A stretch of 64,000 bases of DNA from Nakamurella flavida (GTDB lineage Bacteria > Actinomycetota > Actinomycetes > Mycobacteriales > Nakamurellaceae). This document shows, in pieces, positions 60,185-64,000 of this stretch. Within the stretch, counting starts at the first letter, position 1. Each line of letters opens with the position of its first letter. A program made the position numbers and the translations under genes. The stretch covers positions 1,821,501 to 1,885,500 of the forward strand of contig NZ_JAUSQV010000001.1 in the NCBI RefSeq assembly GCF_030811475.1, in the 5' to 3' direction. Below the pieces are notes generated by a model. It had not been told where the DNA came from. It made no database searches and saw nothing but the letters and a program-made list of their open reading frames with translations.

Positions 60185-62458
60185 ATGTCGCTGCTCACCC
60201 CGCCGGCCCGGCCGGCCACCCCCGCTCCCTCCTCCGTCTCCGGTTCCCCCGTCACCCGCTACCCCGCCACCCGCTCCCCTGCCACCAGCACCGAGAAGGA
60301 CACCGCCATGACCGCGACGTTGAACCACCCCCCGGCTGTCACGGAGGTGACTCCCCCCGCCGGCAGCTCCCCGGCTCCGGCCGTGCCGCCCCGTCGTGGC
60401 CGGCTCGCCCGGCTGGCCCTGGGGCCGGTGGGGGACCCGCGGTGGGCCCGCCCCGCGCTCTGGGCCCTGCTCCTCGCCGCCGCGGCGCTGTACCTGATCA
60501 ACCTGTCGGTGTCCGGGTACGCCAACGACTTCTACGCCGCCGCGGTGAAGTCCGGCACGCAGTCCTGGACCGCCTGGCTGTTCGGTTCGCTGGACTCGGC
60601 CAACGCGATCACCGTCGACAAGCCCCCGGCCTCGCTGTGGATCATGGGCCTCTCGGCGCGGTTGCTCGGCTTCTCCTCGTTCTCGCTGCTGCTCCCCCAG
60701 GCCCTGATGGGCGTGGGCACCGTCGCCGTCACCTACGCGGCGGTCAAGCGCTGGTCCGGGCCGGCCGCCGGCCTGGTCGCCGGGGGGCTCGTCCTGCTCA
60801 CCCCGGTCGCCGCGCTGATGTTCCGCTTCGACAACCCCGACGCCCTGCTCGTCCTGCTCATGGCCGTGGCCGCCTACTTCGTCGTCCGGGCCATCGAGAC
60901 CCCCCGGGGCGCAACCGCTCTGCGCTGGTTGCTGCTGGCCGGGGTGGCCATCGGTTTCGCCTTCCTGACCAAGATGCTGCAGGGCCTGCTGGTGCTCCCC
61001 GCCTTCGGTGCCGCCTACCTGCTCGCCGCACCCCGCGGCCTGTGGACGCGCATCTGGCACCTGCTCGCCGCGGCCGGTGCGGTCGTCGTCTCCGCGGGCT
61101 GGTTCATCGCCCTGGTCGCCCTGTGGCCGGCCGCGTCCCGCCCGTACATCGGCGGCAGCACGGACAACTCGCTGTGGGAGTTGGCCATCGGCTACAACGG
61201 CCTCGGCCGCATCTTCGGCAGCGAGGGCAACGGTGGCGGCGGCATGGGCGGCGGCAACACCGGGTTCGGCGGAACCGCCGGCCTGGGCCGGCTGTTCAAC
61301 TCCGCCTTCGGCAGCGAGATCTCCTGGCTGATCCCGGCTGCGCTGGTCGGCCTGGTCGCCGGTGCCTGGTTCACCCGCCGGTACGCCCGCACCGATCGCG
61401 TCCGCGCCTCGCTGATCCTCTTCGGCGGCTCGACCGTGGTCACCGCGCTGGTGTTCTCGTTCATGGCGGGCACCATCCACCCGTACTACGCCGTCGCCCT
61501 GGCCCCGTTCCTGGCCGGAACGGTCGCCGTCTCCGGTCGCGAGCTGTGGCGGGGGCGGGAGAACCCCACCGTGCGCGCCCTGCTCGGCGCCATGATCGCC
61601 ATCACCGGCATCTGGTCGTTCGTCCTGCTCGGCCGGGACGCCACGTTCCTGCCCTGGCTGCGCTGGCTGGTCGTCGTGGGTGCGGTCGTGGGCGCCGTCC
61701 TGCTCGCCCTCGGTGGCGGGCGCCTGAAGAAGCTCGCCGTCATCGGCCTGCTCCTCGGGTCGATCACCGCACTGAGCGGCACCGCGGCCTGGACGGTGGC
61801 CACGGCCGCCCAGGCCCACAGCGGCTCCATCCCGACCTCCGGTCCCGCGTCGGCCTCCTCGGGTGGCATGGGCGGCATGGGCGGGTTCACCCCGGGCGCC
61901 ATGACCGGCACCCCGCCGACCGGCGCCGTTCACGACGGCACCCTGCCCGACGGCACGGGCACCACACCCGGCGGGACGGGCACCGCCGACGGGACGGGTA
62001 CCGCGCCCGGCGGCACGACCGGCACGACCGGCACGACCGGCGGGACGGGCACGGCGCCCGGCGGCACCACCGGCACGACCCGGGGCGGCATGGGCGGCGG
62101 GTCGAGTACCGGTGCCGAGCTGATCGCCCTGCTGAACGCCACCGACACCCGTTGGTCCGCAGCTGCTCTCGGGTCACAGAGCGCGGCCGGGTACGTGCTG
62201 AACTCGGACACCGCCGTGATGGCCATCGGCGGCTGGGGCGGGAGCGACCCGGCCCCGACGCTGGCGGAGTTCCAGCAGTACGTGGCCGACGGCGACATCA
62301 CGTACTTCATCGCCGGCGGCGGGATGGGTGGCGGCGGCATGGGCGGCGGCGGGACCACCAGCACGGGCAGCGAGATCAGTGCGTGGGTGACGGCGAACTT
62401 CACCGCCACCACCGTCGGCGGCACCACCGTCTACGACCTCACGGCGCCCACCGGCTGA
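60185..62458 (+). CDS. ArnT/PMT-like membrane glycosyltransferase (GT39/GT83 family)
   Basis: A 757-residue protein with an N-terminal disordered tail (1-85), about eleven to thirteen transmembrane helices and a C-terminal external domain. The first periplasmic loop has YANDFYAAAVKSG and ITVDKPPASLWIMGLSARL (the family's acidic residue and DKPP motif), then HPYYAVALAPF. A Gly-rich insert (GGGGMGGGNTGFGG) lies at about 350, and a Gly/Thr repeat region at about 560-645 precedes a compact 110-residue C-terminal domain. It transfers a sugar from a polyprenyl phosphate donor, probably that made by the GT2-GtrA protein. ATG 60185 is chosen for GC3 pattern; ATG 60308, with AAGGA, is a strong alternative. 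Confidence 0.85.
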   Translation: MSLLTPPARPATPAPSSVSGSPVTRYPATRSPATSTEKDTAMTATLNHPPAVTEVTPPAGSSPAPAVPPRRGRLARLALGPVGDPRWARPALWALLLAAAALYLINLSVSGYANDFYAAAVKSGTQSWTAWLFGSLDSANAITVDKPPASLWIMGLSARLLGFSSFSLLLPQALMGVGTVAVTYAAVKRWSGPAAGLVAGGLVLLTPVAALMFRFDNPDALLVLLMAVAAYFVVRAIETPRGATALRWLLLAGVAIGFAFLTKMLQGLLVLPAFGAAYLLAAPRGLWTRIWHLLAAAGAVVVSAGWFIALVALWPAASRPYIGGSTDNSLWELAIGYNGLGRIFGSEGNGGGGMGGGNTGFGGTAGLGRLFNSAFGSEISWLIPAALVGLVAGAWFTRRYARTDRVRASLILFGGSTVVTALVFSFMAGTIHPYYAVALAPFLAGTVAVSGRELWRGRENPTVRALLGAMIAITGIWSFVLLGRDATFLPWLRWLVVVGAVVGAVLLALGGGRLKKLAVIGLLLGSITALSGTAAWTVATAAQAHSGSIPTSGPASASSGGMGGMGGFTPGAMTGTPPTGAVHDGTLPDGTGTTPGGTGTADGTGTAPGGTTGTTGTTGGTGTAPGGTTGTTRGGMGGGSSTGAELIALLNATDTRWSAAALGSQSAAGYVLNSDTAVMAIGGWGGSDPAPTLAEFQQYVADGDITYFIAGGGMGGGGMGGGGTTSTGSEISAWVTANFTATTVGGTTVYDLTAPTG
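61960..62080 (+). repeat. Gly/Thr-coding internal repeats in the membrane glycosyltransferase
   Basis: Within the coding sequence, units encoding GTGTAPGGTTGTT and close variants are repeated in tandem, with GGCACGACC triplets at the DNA level around 62012-62040. They form a linker before the C-terminal external domain and are prone to length change. Confidence 0.7.
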
Positions 62459-62602
62459 CCCGGCACCGAGACGCCGGTCGGGACGCCCCCTCGACCCCGA
62501 CCGGACCGCACGGACCCGGGCCGCACGGCCCGGGTCCGTCTGCGTCCGCCCCGCCGGCCGCGCCCGGACCGGTGGCGCGCGCAGGACTCCCGGACCGTGC
62601 CC

Positions 62603-62633
62603 TTGACCCTGACGTAGCGTCAGGCGGCATCGT
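62603..62633 (+). promoter_or_regulatory. MerR-type promoter and operator of the TipA-like gene
   Basis: A -35 TTGACC (62603-62608) and a -10 CATCGT (62628-62633) are separated by 19 bp, the elongated spacer of MerR-activated promoters. The perfect inverted repeat CCTGACG-TAG-CGTCAGG (62608-62624) lies in the spacer where a MerR dimer binds. This implies autoactivation by the regulator encoded 52 bp downstream. Confidence 0.65.
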
Positions 62634-62684
62634 CGTCCGGGTGCGGGGCGAACGACCCCGCAGATCTCGTGAGGAGCAGCAGCG

Positions 62685-63470
62685 ATGGACCAGAGCCGGG
62701 AGCAGTACCCGGTCGGCCGAGTGGCCGAGCTGGCCGGGGTGACGGTGCGGACCCTGCACCACTACGAGCACCTCGGTCTGCTGGTCCCCTCCGCCCGCAC
62801 CGGCGCCGGCTACCGCCGGTACTCCGCGGCGGATCTCGACCGGCTGCGGCACGTCCTCTTCTACCGGGAACTGGGTTTCACCCTGGACGAGATCGCGACC
62901 CTGATCGACGATCCCGCGGTGGACACCACCGCACACCTGCGCCGGCAACGGGAGTTGTTGCTGCAGCGGACGGATCGCCTGACCCGGATGGTCGCCGCCG
63001 TCGACAAGGAACTGGAGGCACGCACCATGGGCATCGATCTGAGCTCGGAGGAGAAGTTCGAGATCTTCGGACCGACCTACAGCGAGGGCTACGAGCAGGA
63101 GGCGCAGGAGCGCTGGGGTGACACCGAGATGTGGCGGCAGTCGCAGGCCCGCACCTCGCGTTTCACCAAGCAGGACTGGATCGGGATCAAGGAGGCGACG
63201 GACGCACTGAACGCCCGGCTCGGGCAGGCGGTCGCGGCGGGGGTGGCGCCCGACACCGACGCGGGCATGGCCCTGGCCGAGGAGCACCGCGACTCCATCG
63301 CGGTGTTCTACGACTGCCCGCCGGCCATGCACCGCAACCTCGGCGACATGTACGTGGCCGACGAACGGTTCGCCCGTGGCTACGAGGAGGTCACCCCCGG
63401 CCTCACCGCCTGGCTGCGCGACGCCATCCACGCGAACGCGGACCGGCTCGAGGCCGCCGACCGGGCCTGA
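62685..63470 (+). CDS. MerR-family regulator of the TipA type
   Basis: A 261-residue activator. The N-terminal MerR helix-turn-helix and wing (YPVGRVAELAGVTVRTLHHYEHLGLL, GYRRYSAADLDRL) leads through a coiled coil (about 80-120) to a TipAS ligand-binding domain (about 135-250) with EVTPGLTAWLRDAIHANAD at the end. An internal Met at 115 (MGIDLSSEEKF) has the position of the alternative TipAS start in Streptomyces, where thiopeptide antibiotics are captured. GAGGAG precedes ATG 62685. It probably gives inducible response to a macrocyclic or other lipophilic drug. Confidence 0.92.
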   Translation: MDQSREQYPVGRVAELAGVTVRTLHHYEHLGLLVPSARTGAGYRRYSAADLDRLRHVLFYRELGFTLDEIATLIDDPAVDTTAHLRRQRELLLQRTDRLTRMVAAVDKELEARTMGIDLSSEEKFEIFGPTYSEGYEQEAQERWGDTEMWRQSQARTSRFTKQDWIGIKEATDALNARLGQAVAAGVAPDTDAGMALAEEHRDSIAVFYDCPPAMHRNLGDMYVADERFARGYEEVTPGLTAWLRDAIHANADRLEAADRA

Positions 63471-63600
63471 CCGCGGCTGTCGGCACCGCGCGCACGCGCC
63501 CGGAACTGTCCCTCGCGCCCCCCACGGCGGGCGCGGACGACAGTCCCGGGCGCGTCTGCGAGGTGGGTGGCACGGGGGTCACGGGTCACGGGTCACGGGA

Positions 63601-64000
63601 TCAGCGGATCACCGGGTCGTCCGCCGTCAGCAGTTCCAGCTGGGCGCGGCCGGGCGCTCCCTCCCAGTCCCCGGGGACGGTGCACGCGAAGGCGCCCGCG
63701 GCGTTCCCGGTGGCCAGGCACTGCTCCACCCCGGCTCCGGCCCAGGCCTCGGCCAGGTAGCCGGCCACGAAGGCGTCCCCCGCTCCGACGGTGTCCACGG
63801 CGGTGACCGCCCGGGCCGGGGCGCGGTGGACGACCTCCCCCTGCCGGGCCAGGGCGCCCAGCGACCCGAGGGTGACCACGGCCGTGCGGGCACCCATCTC
63901 CTGCAGCACCCGGGCGCAACGGTCCGGGGGGCCGTCGATGCCCGTCGCGATCGCAGCCTCCCGCAGCCCGGCGAAGACGATGTCGGCGAACGGCAGCACC
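63601..64000 (-). CDS. PfkB-family carbohydrate kinase (truncated by window edge)
   Basis: Only the C-terminal 133 codons lie in the window; the gene starts beyond 64000. The signature DTVGAGDAFVAGYLAEAW, with catalytic Asp in GAGD, and VVTLGSLGALARQGE identify a ribokinase/PfkB-type sugar kinase, most similar in style to 2-dehydro-3-deoxygluconate kinases. An in-frame GTG at 63999 is probably internal. It converges on the TipA-like gene with a 130-bp gap. Confidence 0.85.
   Translation of the reverse strand, partial: VLPFADIVFAGLREAAIATGIDGPPDRCARVLQEMGARTAVVTLGSLGALARQGEVVHRAPARAVTAVDTVGAGDAFVAGYLAEAWAGAGVEQCLATGNAAGAFACTVPGDWEGAPGRAQLELLTADDPVIR

Noticed and set aside
1-64000. Mobile element, prophage or defence island
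   Set aside because: I found no transposase, integrase, toxin-antitoxin, restriction or phage gene and no change in base use that would mark transferred DNA.

Overview
The window is one contiguous stretch of very GC-rich chromosome with strongly GC-biased third codon positions, frequent GTG starts and many 4-base start/stop overlaps. Gene content points to an actinomycete: Lsr2, a LigC-type ligase beside a stand-alone LigD-like polymerase domain, an Lhr-Nei2 pair, a TipA-type MerR regulator, an ECF sigma/RskA pair and class F sortase. The genus cannot be fixed from the sequence alone; a Nakamurella/Frankiales-like lineage would fit. I see 54 protein genes plus one truncated at the right edge, one tRNA, and no insertion sequence, prophage, CRISPR array or plasmid function.

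Left arm (0.3-11.4 kb): a surface-polysaccharide locus. Six minus-strand genes, the first five coupled by 4-base overlaps, encode three family 2 glycosyltransferases, a large GT-C-like membrane protein, a Core-2/I-branching-type glycosyltransferase and a flippase. Divergent from them are a tiny Cys/His-rich protein, an aminotransferase and a polysaccharide pyruvyl transferase-like protein.

DNA repair belt (11.8-27.7 kb): LigC and polymerase-domain protein, Nei2-type glycosylase coupled to a giant Lhr helicase, then AlkA and Ogt. These flank a cell-surface cassette (DUF4397 secreted protein, class F sortase, ECF sigma factor, RskA-type anti-sigma factor) and an alpha/beta hydrolase. HAD phosphatase, adenosine deaminase and tRNA-Arg(CCT) follow.

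Signalling block (30-38 kb): a membrane diguanylate cyclase; a compact operon of a receiver/glutaredoxin-like/thioredoxin-reductase-like fusion lacking both CxxC sites, a cyclic-nucleotide-domain histidine kinase and a UBP-type zinc finger protein; then a MoxR-like ATPase with its VWA partner. This redox-like signalling operon is the most interesting system in the window.

Middle (38-50 kb): a 1.1-kb gene-poor stretch with 39-bp tandem repeats in front of lsr2, a NYN protein, an SDR, a secreted sugar-dehydrogenase/PKD/PA14 protein, a Cys-nucleophile hydrolase, an APC permease coupled to a UspA protein, TspO and an aldo/keto reductase.

Right arm (50-64 kb): an OmpR/histidine kinase pair; a coupled nagA - EamA - B3/4 - XRE/cupin operon whose promoter carries three helically phased TGCAC repeats; an ArsR/SRPBCC pair with a palindrome over the start codon; an aspartyl-protease-like lipoprotein; a GT2-GtrA fusion followed by an ArnT/PMT-like glycosyltransferase; a TipA-type regulator behind a 19-bp-spacer MerR promoter; and a PfkB kinase cut by the window edge.
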